Positions 1 to 10,966 of a DNA stretch of 64,000 bases are shown here, piece by piece. The stretch is from Pectinophora gossypiella (taxonomy: Eukaryota > Arthropoda > Insecta > Lepidoptera > Gelechiidae), in NCBI RefSeq assembly GCF_024362695.1, contig NC_065422.1, forward strand, positions 12,399,534-12,463,533. The letters are read 5' to 3'. Numbering within the stretch: the first letter of the stretch is position 1; the number at the start of each line of letters is the position of its first letter. Both the position numbers and the translations under genes were made by a program. The notes below the pieces were generated by a model that worked only from the letters and a program-made list of their open reading frames with translations, made no database searches and was not told where the DNA came from.

Positions 1-273
1 CAGTACTGGGCAAGGGCCTCTTCCAAGATATTTGGAAGGAATTTATTCATAGCCACACTAGGCAGGGGTTTTTTAGGCGGTTGTATGGTATTGTTACGGA
101 AGTGGATTTCGGGATTGGAACGAAACTCACTGCGTTCAAGGAGAAATATTTGTAGGTCAAATTGTTAGTATAAATAACGACAACCCTGATACCCCTTGCT
201 ACGCTAAATTTACTAAGAAGAAGTAATCATCATAGCGTGATATCAGGAAACACGGTCTTTACCTGGAATAGCA
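1..273. other. Unassigned, probably upstream part of the jockey-type LINE
   Basis: No clean reading frame is visible here. By position it would hold the end of the endonuclease region of the following LINE, but I cannot align it convincingly. Confidence 0.3.
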
Positions 274-2335
274 ATGATCTTGGCCCTGAAGTTCCCAGTA
301 CAAATAACCTCCTTAGAGGAGGCCTCGACAGCTATTAACTCCCTCACGGATCACGTGAGGTCAGTTTTGAACGAAACTTCAAAACAGGTTCCGGAGATGG
401 AAGACCATATCGCTGGAAACTGCCTACCGATATCCGTGATCTGCCAACGGAGAAAAACGCAGCCACCCGCGCATATGATTCCAATCGCACCGAGGAATGT
501 CGCCGTCAATTGCGTCTCTAGCAGCATACTGTAAGAAAACGTATTAATGACATGCGACAGAATCGGTGGGATAACCTTTTGAGCGGCATTGAGCTCCACT
601 ACCAGGCCATCTGGCAGCTGTCTAGGTCTCTTAAAAAGGATACGGTTTTACCTCTCAATAGGCCTAACCAACCCCCCGCTTTTGACGATGACAAAAAAGC
701 CGAATGCCTTGCCGACAGTCTCGAAGCCCAATGTTCGCCCAGCTCTCTCCCTATCGATCGTAGGCACCGCTCGACGGTGAACTCTGAAGTTCAGCGTAGG
801 GCTTCTGTACCTCCCACCGATCCTTCTCTTCCACAGGTCACTAAGGAAGAGGTACTAGATATCATTAAAAATCTTCATAGCCGAAAAGCCTCTGGCTCTG
901 ACGGTATCACGAATCGTGTCCTTAAAAACTTCGGTGCTCCCCTCATCTGTTTACTAACGGCTATATTCAACATCGCCATGATCAACTGCGTCTTTCCACA
1001 GCAGTGGAAAGAAGCAATTGTAATTGGTATACCAAAGCCTGGGAAACCTAATAACGAACCTTCGAGTTACCGCCCCATAAGTCTCCTCAATACCATGGGG
1101 AAGATTTATGAGCGGCTCATATTTGCTAGATTACGGGACTACGCCGAATCCAATAGTCTTATTCCACTAGAGCAGTTTGGTTTTAGAACTAAACACTCGT
1201 GCGTTCAACAAGTGCACCGTATTATTGAACATATCTCTAGTAGGTTAAACTTAAAAAACCTGTCGCTACGGGAGCGCTCTTCTTCGATGTGGCGAAAGCG
1301 TATGACAAAGTCTGGCACAACGGCTTGATCTACAAGCTTTATTCACTGGGAGTGCCAAACCGTCTCGTGTACATCATACGAGACTTCCTCTCAAATCGAA
1401 CCTTTCGCTACCGCGTGGAAGGGACGCTCTCGTCACCGCACCCGATACATGGCGGAGTCCCACAAGGCTCCGTCCTCTCCCCTTTACTATTTTCATTGTA
1501 TACTAGTGACATTCCCAAATCCCCTAACACCTAACTAGCTTTATTAGCGGATGATATAGCCATCTATTCTTCGTGCCGAGATCAAGTTATGATGACCGGA
1601 ATTCTCCAACGCGCGGCCAATGCCTTGGGCAAGTGGTTTCGCAAATGGAGAATCGAGGTAAACCCGGAGAAAAGTGCAGCGGTGTACTTTTCAAAAAGCT
1701 ATTATAACACGCCACGGTCACGCCGTCAACTTAAAGTCATCAAGATGTTTGGCAAGCCGATCCCTTGGGAGGAGTAAGTCAAATATCTCGGCGTAGTCTT
1801 AAATAGAAGTCTTACTTTTAAGGCCCATATCAAACGTGTGCGCGATCGCGCCGCGTTTGTAATGGGCAGTCTTCATTGTCTCCTTAACAAGCAAATTGTC
1901 CCTTAGGAATAAGGTGAAAATCTACACGACTTGCATCCGTCCGATCATGACCTCATGAAAAGTATTGGCGTCCGAAGGACGTAATATACGATCCCGACGA
2001 CCCGCTTACTCGGGCCATAGAGGCAGCCAATCAGCTCGCGACACCAAACACTTCAGAACCCCGATACTGACCCCGCCGGCGTGGTCGACGACTTCCCTCA
2101 ATCAGCGCTTATCGCTATCGACCCTCTAGGATCGATTAAATCTTTCAAATATTTTTCTTCTCACACGACGCTCTGAGCCGAGGTGGGCACCCCCGATACT
2201 GACCCCGCCCAACTGGGCACCCTCAGGCCTGTTGCCTTAAACGTTGTACCGGGTGAGAGCCTTCAGCGCCCCCCATTCGTCCGGCCAAGTAGATAATGCC
2301 ATCTGCGGCAAATGTACAATAAGTATAAAGGTTTT
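274..2335 (+). pseudogene. Jockey-type non-LTR retrotransposon ORF2 remnant with 3' UTR
   Basis: This is a degenerate reverse transcriptase ORF of a jockey-clade LINE. The EN-RT linker is readable from about 274. The RT core then shows IPKPGKP, YRPISLLNTMGKIYERL and QFGFRTKHSC (about 1035-1200), the motif A block FFDVAKAYDKVW (about 1285), motif B GVPQGSVLSPLLF (about 1455) and motif C LLADDI (about 1545). Catalytic aspartates of motifs A and C are still visible. Reading needs at least two frame changes, one before 552 and one at about 1230-1285. In-frame stops occur near 1531 and 1775. The 3' part (about 1960-2335) matches shorter copies elsewhere in the window (38481, 41330, 48600), so it is the true 3' end of the family. 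The endonuclease is not clearly seen and may lie before the window. It cannot make a functional protein. Confidence 0.9.
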
Positions 2336-2820
2336 TGTTTCCAAATCCTAACTTTTTTATGACGCGATCTCAATTATTGTGATTTAGTTAAGTATCACAT
2401 AATCAGAAAGAAGATTGCCAAATAAATACTTTTGATTAAACCAATTCAGTGTTTGCTTACTGCCTAATTGCTCCAATCAATTGAGACAAAAAATTAAGAT
2501 GACAAAAAAAAAAATAACAGCAACAGTTACAATGAAATATGCAAAACAGTCACATCCATGTCATGTGGTGTCACAGCCATGTTTAGTGATGTCACGACCG
2601 AGGCACAAATGTCACAACCGTGTTTTTCTACCCTTGTTTTTTAATATTCCTGAGGGTATTAAGCTTGTCCATATGCATCCAAAATATGCTTTTGACATAA
2701 ACTTTTGATTTGCATCATAAAAACTCATAAAAACATTTTTTTTTTTTTTGGGTTCTCTGCAAACTATTTAAGAATTACCCAATTGTTTAAAACGATTAAA
2801 GAATAATAAATTTCCTGTAG
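2336..2820. other. AT-rich spacer, no gene seen
   Basis: Low-complexity AT-rich DNA with a short repeated motif of the type 'gtcacaaccatg' at about 2548-2625. The 75-codon frame at 2481-2708 has no recognisable protein character. Confidence 0.5.
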
Positions 2821-3115
2821 ACACAATTTAATTTTATTAGCCACTTGTCATTCTTACCCGCCGAAAAGGAAAAGGACGGATGATGGACAGCTGTTAATAT
2901 TACAATGAGTGGATCATTCAATAACCCAAGCGAATCACATAGGCATATCGACAGGATGTAATCCGTTTGACGTGTGCTGTCAACTTAATTATGTCTGGTT
3001 ATTGGCTAAAGTAAATTGAGAAGTGTTCCATAAATTTTATGCCAGTCAAACTACCGTCCCTTTCCTTTCCGACGGATAAGAAAATGACAAATATAACTTA
3101 AAATTAGATTGTGTG
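2821..3115. mobile_element. MITE-D, long terminal inverted repeats
   Basis: The two ends are inverted repeats of roughly 45 bp containing the core TTGTCATTTTCTTATCCG (right end at about 3070-3090, left end at about 2845-2862 with mismatches). A second copy lies at 52723-53019 and a partial right end at about 61000-61050. There is no coding capacity, so it is a non-autonomous DNA element. Confidence 0.75.
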
Positions 3116-3644
3116 TACTGGTATCAGCACAATTTTTGTACATTTGATTTGATTTTGATCTTATATCTACACATTTCAATTCACTATTTTGATAATGAGC
3201 CGAGATAAGTTACATAAACTAAGGTCGAAGACTACAAAGTTAATGTTACATCTGTTTCAACCTTGCGGCCAGAAGTGACATTTTCTCATAATTAAAACTT
3301 GTCAGCTTTATCTACTTAAATCTTCATTCTGTCTGTCTAGCTATTTAATGTCGTATTATCGTCTGTTCTCACGACATTTTTCGTGTCTGAGGTTATCTTA
3401 TCTAAGCAATTGTTTCGTTCTTGATTTTATTTTATTTGTAACTAGGTATTCACTTTTTTTTCTACTGGTCAGCTTTTGACTATACTCGGAAGTGCAAACA
3501 CATCAACTCACTTTTATTAAGTGGCTTGCAGATTTGTCTCACATAGCATTAAATACTTGGTCGGAATATTTGTCTTGCGACGTGGGTAAACGTGTAGATT
3601 TTGTTTTTTTATAAAATTCGGCAATGTTTTTTTACGTAATATAC
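3116..3644. other. Unassigned AT-rich spacer
   Basis: No coding frame, no repeat found elsewhere in the window and no RNA gene was recognised. Confidence 0.5.
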
Positions 3645-3855
3645 GTACAATGGTTTTCGAATTCGTTTACGAATCCATGTTTGGATCATTAATTGTTAAG
3701 TATCACGTGCTCAGCAGCGGTGAACGAAAACATCGTGAGGACACCCACATACCGAGAAATGCGTTCTCGTTATGTGACCTAAGCTTGAAGCGGATATGTC
3801 AAATCTCCAGGATAAACGAGGAAAAACGGGATAACACTAGGAAGATGATGTTGGT
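3645..3855 (+). mobile_element. SINE-4, 5'-truncated
   Basis: It matches the body of a tRNA-derived SINE seen in fuller form at 18357, 50808 and 62395. Shared blocks include 'catgtttggatcat', 'atcacgtgctcagc' and the 3' end 'aaaacgggataacactagg'. The tRNA-like head is missing. The 70-codon frame across it (3650-3862) is chance reading of the SINE. Confidence 0.75.
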
Positions 3856-4159
3856 AATATAAAGCAATGAACCTACATATATCCTTTTGTGAAACATGTT
3901 CCTTATATGCACATGGAAGCAAAAATGAAATATTCAGCTCAGTTCACGACCGCAGATGCGAAACCGGGGCAGGCGAGGACGGAAATCAACAAAAATTGTC
4001 TATAAAGAAGCATGTTTGCGCCAAACCCAGCGCAATCCAGCGCATAGCGCAAACAATTGCAATATGGAGCAAACACAAGAGAGCTGGCCGCATTCAAAAA
4101 AAGAAAAAATAGAGAGTAGGTACTACCGAAAGACTACAATTTCATTCATACATACATAA
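3856..4159. other. Unassigned spacer
   Basis: Two overlapping short frames (3867-4112 and 3956-4159) show no family signature and have lysine-rich ends produced by A-runs. No repeat copy was seen elsewhere. Confidence 0.4.
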
Positions 4160-4297
4160 CATAAACTTTAACAGCCTATATACGTCCCACTGCTGGGTAC
4201 AGGCCTCCCCTTATTCAACCGGAGGGGGTATGGAGCATACTCCACCACGCTGCTTCAATGCGGGCTAATAGCCGGGACCAATGGCTTAACGTGCCAA
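4160..4297 (-). mobile_element. SINE-2 3' half
   Basis: Read on the minus strand it carries the SINE-2 end: 'ggagcagcgtggtggagta', 'gaggcctgtacccagcagt' and 'acgtatataggctgtta'. The 5' tRNA-like head is absent. Confidence 0.8.
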
Positions 4298-4321
4298 CAA
4301 TTCACAATTTTATTCATTCAA

Positions 4322-4425
4322 AATTTAAGAGCTACGCTCTTGTCGGTGGAGCTTTTTGCAGATTTGTCGTTCCTTTGCAAGTTCCTTGACTTCTTTGTCA
4401 ATTACTTCATTATAAATTGAGATTT
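4322..4425 (-). pseudogene. C-terminal scrap of a LINE ORF
   Basis: On the minus strand the frame ends KERQICKKLHRQERSS and stop. A near relative at 56205-56290 (minus) reads LEKEIWKKLCRQEPS. The DNA of this end ('gacaagagcgtagctctta') is shared with the 3' ends at 22427, 42740, 46000 and 54755, so it is the 3' terminus of one LINE family. Nothing functional remains. Confidence 0.6.
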
Positions 4426-4547
4426 CTTGACACTGCAGTCTATGCTGGTCTGAGAGCGACCAGAAAATATAACAAGTGAAATCTTTCAACATGATAATTA
4501 AGCAGATCACCGGAATACGGGTCATCATATCCATCTTCTCTCTTCTT

Positions 4548-4640
4548 TTTGTGTGGATTGTGAGATGGAATACCAACCTCATCAACCCTGGCGTCAGGGT
4601 TATTACTGAGCCGCCATAGCCCAGATGGCTCATCCATCTA
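4548..4640 (-). mobile_element. SINE-1 3' fragment
   Basis: The minus strand shows the SINE-1 tail: gagccatctgggc, 'aaccctgacgccagggtt', 'gatgaggttggtattcc', and an end in GA-rich sequence. Upstream parts are missing. Confidence 0.75.
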
Positions 4641-5202
4641 AGGATTTCATTTCAAAAGTGAAACACACACACACGCAACATAAGCTGACAATTAAGGGTA
4701 AATAGAGACTGCTTTGTTAATTTTATTACTAATTTGTAGATGCTATGTATGTACACTGTAATTGTCTTATATATAAGTCTTAATTTTAGTAATTGTCTTA
4801 GTTGTTAATGTTTTATATATATGATGTAGTAGTACTTAATAAATAAATAAATACGCGTAGTATTATTCTTTATTCTATGGTTGCTCTAAACTTCAATTTA
4901 CTCACAGTAACCCACGTTCCACAACTGAGAAGTTATACACTGCAACTTTCATAGTTTACAAAATTATTGGGAAACTTCAGACCATTTTTCAAGCAAGTCG
5001 CTTTAAGTTTAAACTTAGACTCCGCTTCGGTTCAATTTACAGTTGCATTGGGTCGAAATCCTCACGTAGTTCTTTGTGTCAACGAATCGGAACAGAGTTC
5101 ATATTTCCGTTTGCAATTTTTAAGTTATCTTTGGAAATTCCCGGATAGAACATTGGAAAAGGTAGTGTGAAATGATTTCGTACCAATGTGTAGGTACCTT
5201 CT
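4641..5202. other. Unassigned spacer with LINE-like polyadenylated end
   Basis: It contains a short CA run (about 4664-4674) and an 'aataaataaataaat' stretch at about 4838-4852. The 67-codon frame at 4967-5170 has no known motif. Confidence 0.4.
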
Positions 5203-5459
5203 TCTTCTATCATGTGGGTTGTGAGGTGGAGTACCAACCTCATTAACCCTGGTGTCAGTAACCGAGACCAACGGCCTAACGTGCCTTCCGACGCACGGAT
5301 CGTCTTACTTTCGGATAATCAGGGGATCAGCCTGTAATGTCCTAACCAAACTAGGGATCACAAAGTGATTTTTGTGATATGTCTCCACCGGGACTCGAAC
5401 CCGGGACCTCCAAATCGTGAGCCCAATGCACAACCACTGGACGACGGAGGCCATCCAGG
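5203..5459 (-). mobile_element. SINE-1, internally deleted
   Basis: On the minus strand it begins with the tRNA-like head 'gcctccgtcgtccagtggtt', has a B-box-like 'cgggttcgagtcccgg', and ends at the 'cccacatgatagaagaaga' tail. The segment between the core domain and the tail is shortened. Confidence 0.85.
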
Positions 5460-5547
5460 CTGATCATCTGATTGTCTGATAGTAAGATGATCCGAGCTTC
5501 GGAAAGCCATTGGTCGTGGTACTACTTACTGATGTAAGTATGTAGTC

Positions 5548-5690
5548 GTACACTGAACCGGCGTGTGTGTATAAAACGATTGAAGAATGTGGAAGAAGCA
5601 AGAGAAGTGTGTCAGGATCGAAACAAATGGAATTCCATAGTTACGGCTTAGCCTAGTGAGAAATAGACGTATATGTATACATCCATATAT
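5548..5690 (+). pseudogene. LINE C-terminal/3' fragment, 'AYPGGK' family
   Basis: It is homologous to 20441-20640, 28652-28750, 32938-33003, 36712-36908 and 53810-53900. In the better copies the frame reads RSTLNR...VCQDRSKW...AYPGG and stop. Here the frame is broken. Confidence 0.6.
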
Positions 5691-5744
5691 AAGTACTAGC
5701 GTACACACAAGTCACAAAAACCTAAACTTGGTGCTTATTGAAAC

Positions 5745-6272
5745 CTCATCATCATCGGGCCACGTTAAGCAGTTGGTCCCGGCTAATTATGGCGACTCTT
5801 AACCCTGACACCAGGGTTGAGGAAGTCGGTCATTGACCTCACAACCCACACGAGCGAAGAAGATTATCTCACCAGCTTCTTCCATTATCATCTGGGCACG
5901 TTAAGCAGTTGGCCGCGGCTACTTACCTAAGTAAGTACGTAGTCGTTAATGAGCCTGACACAGGTTGGCCGCTGCAAGGATAATCTCTACAGGTGGGGAT
6001 ACCTGGTTGATGGTTGCGATGACTGCGAGTGTGGGTCACCTTTTGTGCTGTCCTAAGTGCCCTAACACCTGCACTATTAAAGACCTTTACGAAGCCACTG
6101 ACAATGCCGTAAGCGTGGCCAATTATTGGTCAGCAAAAATTTTGTATCGATCGCCATCGACTCGCAAAGAAGAAGAATGAGCCTTGTCAGGGGCCTATGG
6201 CGACTCAATAACAACCTTGACACTAGGGTTGATGAGGTTGATAATTCACCTTACAATCCACACGATATAAGA
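5745..6272 (+). mobile_element. Serial SINE-1 3' fragments
   Basis: Three partial SINE-1 stretches follow one another (about 5745-5865, 5885-5970 and 6163-6272). Each has pieces of 'cacgttaagcagttgg', 'aaccctgacaccagggtt' and 'cccacacga'. The 111-codon frame at 6126-6461 arises from reading through them and is not a gene. Confidence 0.65.
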
Positions 6273-6514
6273 GGAGCTAGTTTACAGGCATTACAAACTA
6301 ATAATAACTCACATAGACCAGAGCGAGGCGAGGATCGTAAAACATCGTATAACGATGTTTGCACGGCGGTGATGTTTGTGAACTACGGCAGTAAATCGCC
6401 TTTTGATTACAAACAGCAGGGCTTTCGCTTAACTTTGTTAGATGTCCGATATTTTCTTTAAGTAGTTACTTATCCATATTTTTCATATCATAACATAAGT
6501 TGATAACATAAGAC

Positions 6515-6834
6515 AGAAAAGGTTATTATAAAGTTAGTGATTATTTAGAAGATATGAATGCATGGGATTAACTGTCTGAGAACTGATACTAGGCAGCTAA
6601 ATTACTCAATTGTATACCAATATTTTATGTTTATTTTTATTTTTTTAAAGAACGTTTAGGGCCCTGTGCCGAGGTTTTTCTTGCAGCTTCTTTTCCCCGG
6701 CTATACAGGTTGTGAGAAGCTGCAGTAGTTTTAGGCGGATGAGACGTTCGTTATGTAAAATTGACGATTCAAAGTGTAACTATGTTACCTATTGAATAAA
6801 GATATTTTTTAATTTGAATTTGAATTTGAATAAA
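6515..6834 (+). mobile_element. LINE-tail: 3' UTR of a non-LTR element
   Basis: This is the 3' non-coding end of a LINE, repeated at 11262, 13301, 39115, 40337, 52431 and 60355. It has 'agggccctgtgccgagg', 'ttccccggctatacagg', an AATAAA signal and the terminal repeat 'tttgaatttgaatttga'. No ORF is retained. Confidence 0.8.
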
Positions 6835-6920
6835 GGCTTTAGAGGACCGGATATAAAATATGATTGGCCACCTGATACGAAAAAAGGAAAGAGAGGAAGG
6901 GGTACACCTAGAAGAATATA

Positions 6921-7098
6921 TCATCATCATGATCTCCCTAGCATTATCCCGTTTTTCACGGGGTCCTAACCTGAAGATTTGACAGGTCCGGTGTTTTACA
7001 AAAGCGACTGCCTGTCTAAAGTTTCAACCCGCAAAGGGAAAACCAGCAGAATACAGGTTAGGTGAGGTCACATACCTCCGAAAAAAATATTTTCGGAT
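6921..7098 (-). mobile_element. SINE-4 3' half
   Basis: Minus-strand blocks 'gaggtatgtgacctcaccta', 'tgacaggtccggtgttttac' (plus-strand sense) and 'ccctagcattatcccg' match the other SINE-4 copies. Confidence 0.75.
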
Positions 7099-7576
7099 AT
7101 ATACCCAACCCACCCAGTCCTCGTTAATACATTTCGTTATAATTTTTATATTTTTTTGAAAAATCTTGCGTGTCTTGTAATTATTCAACTTAATTCAATG
7201 TTTGTAAGTTTTGTAACACAGACGACTATAGGTAGTTACTTAATTAGTTATAACTAATGACATGCCAATGTTGTGCAGCTATGCGGGTGTTGCGTTTGTT
7301 GTAGCTCGTGCAAGAATGATTCGAATAAGAAAAGTATGATAGAACATACATACATACGCTGAGACTATGGAATTCCATTATAATAAAAAGATATAAGAAA
7401 GTTACTCTCTGGTTTCCGCCAAACCGCACTTAATCTATGACAGCAATATAATGGAATGGTCTTCTAAGACCCTGTTTAGTAGCCAAACACTTTAAAAAAC
7501 CTGAAAAACTTCGCCATCGATTGTAAATTAGTATCAACGCGCTGTAAAAAAACACCCATTGAAAAGTTCACCAATA
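7099..7576. other. Unassigned spacer
   Basis: AT-rich DNA without recognised repeat or gene. The 61-codon minus-strand frame at 7244-7429 has no family character. Confidence 0.4.
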
Positions 7577-8064
7577 CAGGGTGTTAGTGACATCGTAACG
7601 AAAACTTTGAGAGATGATTGAGACCATGATTCTGAGATGATATCAAGTGGAATTCTCCGTCGCAAAAGTATGGAACAGAAAATAACTTTAAAAAAAAAGA
7701 AAATTTTCATGAATTTTCCGACTGAAAATTCCACTTGATATCAACTCAGAATCATGGTCTGAATCATCCCCCTCAGTATTCGTTACGGTGTCACTAACAC
7801 CCATACCTACTTGTATGGCTACAGTATGTACTTGTGCGGGGTGTAAGTGATATCGTAACGAATACTGAGGGGGATGATTCAGCTGATTATTCTGAGTTAA
7901 TATCAAGTGGATTTTTTCATCGCAAAAGCATAGAATTGAAAATAATTAAAAAAAACTAAAAAAAAATCATGAATTTTGCGACGGAAAATTCCACTTGATA
8001 TGAACTCAGAATCATGGTCTGAATCATCCCTCTCAGTATTCGTTACGATGTCACTAACACCCTG
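7577..8064. mobile_element. MITE-A dimer, TA target duplication
   Basis: This foldback DNA element is bounded by CAGGGTGTTAGTGACATCGT and its inverse, with TA on both sides (7575-7576 and 8065-8066). It contains two palindromic units in tandem joined at about 7795-7850 by 'acccatacctacttgtatgg' and a degraded inner end. The dimer arrangement recurs at 19145, 31200, 58222 and 59586. It is non-coding; the minus-strand frames here are accidental. A TA duplication fits mobilisation by a Tc1/mariner-type transposase. Confidence 0.85.
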
Positions 8065-9232
8065 TATAACCAGCCAATCCTTTCTATGATTGGTCTGCTA
8101 TATGTTGTATATCTGTCGTGGATAGATCTTAGAATTGACCATTTCATGATGTATTCGACCATTTCATGAAATGATCATACTTCATAAAATAGCCAACTTA
8201 AATTGACCACATCGTTGAAACGTCAGCTTTTAATGATATACGTACTTACTTCAATCAACGTTTGGCCATAAAAGCAAGCGGAGTCCATGCTATATGGTGT
8301 TATAAAAATGCAAATAGTCGATTAATTTCTTAGGTTCAAAATTATTTACCCAATCAATACTATCGATATGGAAAATTATACAAATGCATTGATTCATCGA
8401 TTATAATATCAATCTAAATACATATAATCGACACCAGCGCCGTTATCGGTGGATAATGTTACTAATTTGACGACATGATTGCCAACGTTTGGCCATATCA
8501 CGAAGTAATCATGCATTTAGTTGCTTATGTCGTTAAACGTTTTGATTGATCTGGCCAAACTACATCATGATGTGGACAACGAGTGATATTCTATTTCATG
8601 AAATGTTCAATTTCCAAGTTGGGAAACGTCAAATTTCCATTCAAAATGGCCGCCATTGCTCCGCTGCAGTGCTTGCAATAACCCAGTAATGGGTTACGTG
8701 AGTCATCTTGTTTCCAGCTCTGTGATACGATGGATTGGTGCAGCTGTTGTTAGAGAAGCCACTTTAAAGGTATTCCCCACCAGATCCTCATACTCAATAC
8801 ACTATGCTGTTGCAGCGAACGAATTTTATTAGGTCAGCTGGTTTGAGGACTTTTTGATGTCGTAATGGTATTATTATACTATATACTCTTTCGTTGTTGA
8901 TTGAGTAAAATATAAATCACTGAAATTAAATTTTATCATTTTGTTTATCAAATATAATTATATTATCAATATTATGTAGAAGTAAGTAGATAATTATATA
9001 ATATGAATGTAGCTCGCACTTTAGAAACTTTGCCTCTTTCTGTTTCTTTACTCATGCATCCTTACTGCTTATAAAATCACTAAAGACATGGCAATCAGCA
9101 CTTTTGCACTTGACTGTAGTTACTTTTTTATGTCATTTAATTTGTTTACCAAAATTCACCGGTCCTTTCGAACAAAGTCAGTTTTCGTTTACTGCTGAAC
9201 GGACCGCGGTCCTTTCAACCTAAATACCCGCA
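8065..9232. other. Mostly unique spacer with one repeated block
   Basis: No gene was recognised. The block at about 8802-8880 recurs almost identically at 11142-11222 ('tgctgttgcagcgaacgaat' to 'gacttttttgatgtcgtaat' region). Several 'ttcatgaaatg' palindromes lie at about 8130-8180 and 8590. Confidence 0.45.
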
Positions 9233-9471
9233 CCTACTTCGCAAAGGCATGGGATAGGTGACCACAAAAAAAAGTTTTCATCTCGAGCTCCTCCGTGCTT
9301 TGGAAGGCACGTTAAGCCGTTGGTCCCGGCTGCATTAGCAGTCGTTAATAACCATCAATCCGCACTGGGCCCGCGTGATGGTTTAAGGCCCGATCTCCCT
9401 ATCCATCCATAGGGAAGGCCCGTGCCCCAGCAGTGGGGACGTTAATAGGTTGATGATGATGATGATGATGA
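9233..9471 (+). mobile_element. 5S-SINE, 5'-truncated
   Basis: It starts inside the 5S-like head ('catgggataggtgaccac'), followed by the shared SINE core CGTGCTTtGGAAGGCACGTT, 'ccatccatagggaaggcc' and the tail 'gtgccccagcagtggggac' ending in (GAT)n. Confidence 0.85.
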
Positions 9472-9726
9472 CCCGCAACTACAACTATAAAGTTATTTCA
9501 AATCCAAATTCAAAAATATCGTGCGTGTTGTGATGTTATGTTATGTTATTGTCGGATGCAACATTCCTATGAGTACAACGCTATAAGTAGAACGGAAGTA
9601 TGGGCGGTGAATGTGGTGATCACTATTGTTTGGTAAACACTGTTTATTTGTTCCTGCGCCTGCGCGTTTATTGTAAGAACTTATGAGATCATTCTTTATT
9701 ATTATTTCGGTTCGGCTTCTGTTATA
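9472..9726. other. Unassigned spacer
   Basis: No gene or named repeat was recognised. A short 'atgttatgttatgtta' run lies at about 9532-9548. Confidence 0.35.
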
Positions 9727-9935
9727 CAGGATGTTAGTGACATCGTAACGAAAACTTCGAGGGATGATTCAGGCTATGAATCCGAGTTGATATCAAGCGG
9801 AATTTTCCGTCGCAAAATAATGGAACGGAAAATGAAAATTTTCATGAAAATTCCAACAGGAAAATCGAGTTGATTTTTCAGAATCATGGTCTGAATCATC
9901 CCTTCAGTATTTGTTACGATGTCACTAACACCCTG
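9727..9935. mobile_element. MITE-A monomer, TA-flanked
   Basis: A single palindromic unit running from caggatgttagtgacatcgt to the inverse 'gatgtcactaacaccctg', with TA on both sides. Its interior is a near-perfect inverted repeat containing 'tatcaagcggaattttccgt'. Confidence 0.85.
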
Positions 9936-10039
9936 TATAAATTGGGTTATTGCTAAGTCAGTATGAGTATAACGTATGAGTCGTGTGAGTTAAAAAAATA
10001 TTATATATAATGTAGAAAATTACGGCATTTTTTAAATCT

Positions 10040-10500
10040 GCCTACCTCAATTGGGATATAGGCGTGAGCTTATGTTATTGACGTTTTCATCAAAACTATT
10101 GAACCAATTAATATGCCGTATGAAGTTTTTCTTCTCGCTTGAACCCCCGCTAGATGCTAACCCGGAACTGAATTCGATCGATGTGCGACTGCGCGGTGCG
10201 CGGGTCGATGCACTCGTCATCTGTTCCGACCAAATGCATTTTGTTGCATCCGCATACATACACAGACTCACGCCTGCAATCCCTAATGGGGTAGGCAGTG
10301 TTACAAATATTCGAACAGCCACTTTGATTACCAAGTCCGCTTGACTGGTCAGCCCATATTTTCGGGTAGGTCCCATTTGTTCCATAGAAAATGACGTCAT
10401 CGGACAAAATGAGACTTTTTTCCCATTATGTTCTATGGAACCACATATAAGCATTTCCCCGACTTTTCATTAGTGACGTCATAAAACAAAATGGGAATTG
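10040..10500. repeat. Unclassified repeat-like block
   Basis: It starts with a LINE-tail-like stretch ('cctcaattgggatataggcg', compare 51985). A GC-rich part follows at about 10140-10290, then 'tccctaatggggtaggcag', which resembles other LINE tails at 38330 and 47810. Open frames exist on both strands (10051-10344 plus, 10047-10454 minus). Neither shows a family motif, so I do not call a gene. An exon in the GC-rich part is not excluded. Confidence 0.35.
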
Positions 10501-10665
10501 TCTTTTCGAAAATTGTTCCATGTTCGTAATCTCTGGTTGAATATCAATCTTCATGCCAAATCCTATGTACCTACAGCAAGGTGTCAATATTTGACTTTGG
10601 TATTCAAAATATTGTCATTTCATTACTTTCGAGTACCATCCTTTCAAGTGACCAGTTTGATGATG

Positions 10666-10966
10666 AGAGGAGCTCGGTGGCGCACCGGTAAACGCGCTCG
10701 GTCTGCGATTGTTGAAGTTAAGCAACATTCGCAACGGCCGGTCATAGGATAGGTGACCACAAAAAAAAAGGTTTTCATCTCGAGCTCCTCCGTGCTTCGG
10801 AAGGCACGTTAAGCCGTTGGTCCCGGTTGCATCAGCAGTCGTTAATAACCACCGATCCGTACTGGGTCCGCGTGGTGGTTTAAGGCCCGATCTCCCTATC
10901 CATCCATAGGGAAGTCCCGTGCCCCGGCAGTGGGGACGTTATTGGGCTGATGATGATGATGATTAG
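10666..10966 (+). mobile_element. 5S-SINE, full length
   Basis: The head 'ggagctcggtggcgcaccgg' resembles a tRNA A-box region. It runs into 'gttgaagttaagcaac' and 'ataggtgaccac', which match the internal promoter region of 5S rRNA. Next come an A-run, the SINE core (about 10786-10830), a hairpin-like 'ccctatccatccatagggaa' and the RTE-type tail 'cggcagtggggacgtta' with (GAT)n. It would be transcribed by RNA polymerase III and moved by a LINE enzyme. Confidence 0.85.

Noticed and set aside
6126..6461. 111-codon open frame on the plus strand
   Set aside because: Its middle is the SINE-1 tail read as protein (RGLWRLNNNLDTRVDEV). The same peptide appears from other SINE-1 copies at 51823 and 55310.
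10047..10454. 135-codon minus-strand frame, possibly the next exon of the 11957-12095 gene
   Set aside because: It runs through repeat-like sequence, has no family motif, and the first possible acceptor gives an immediate stop in the required phase. A later acceptor would fit, but nothing else supports it.
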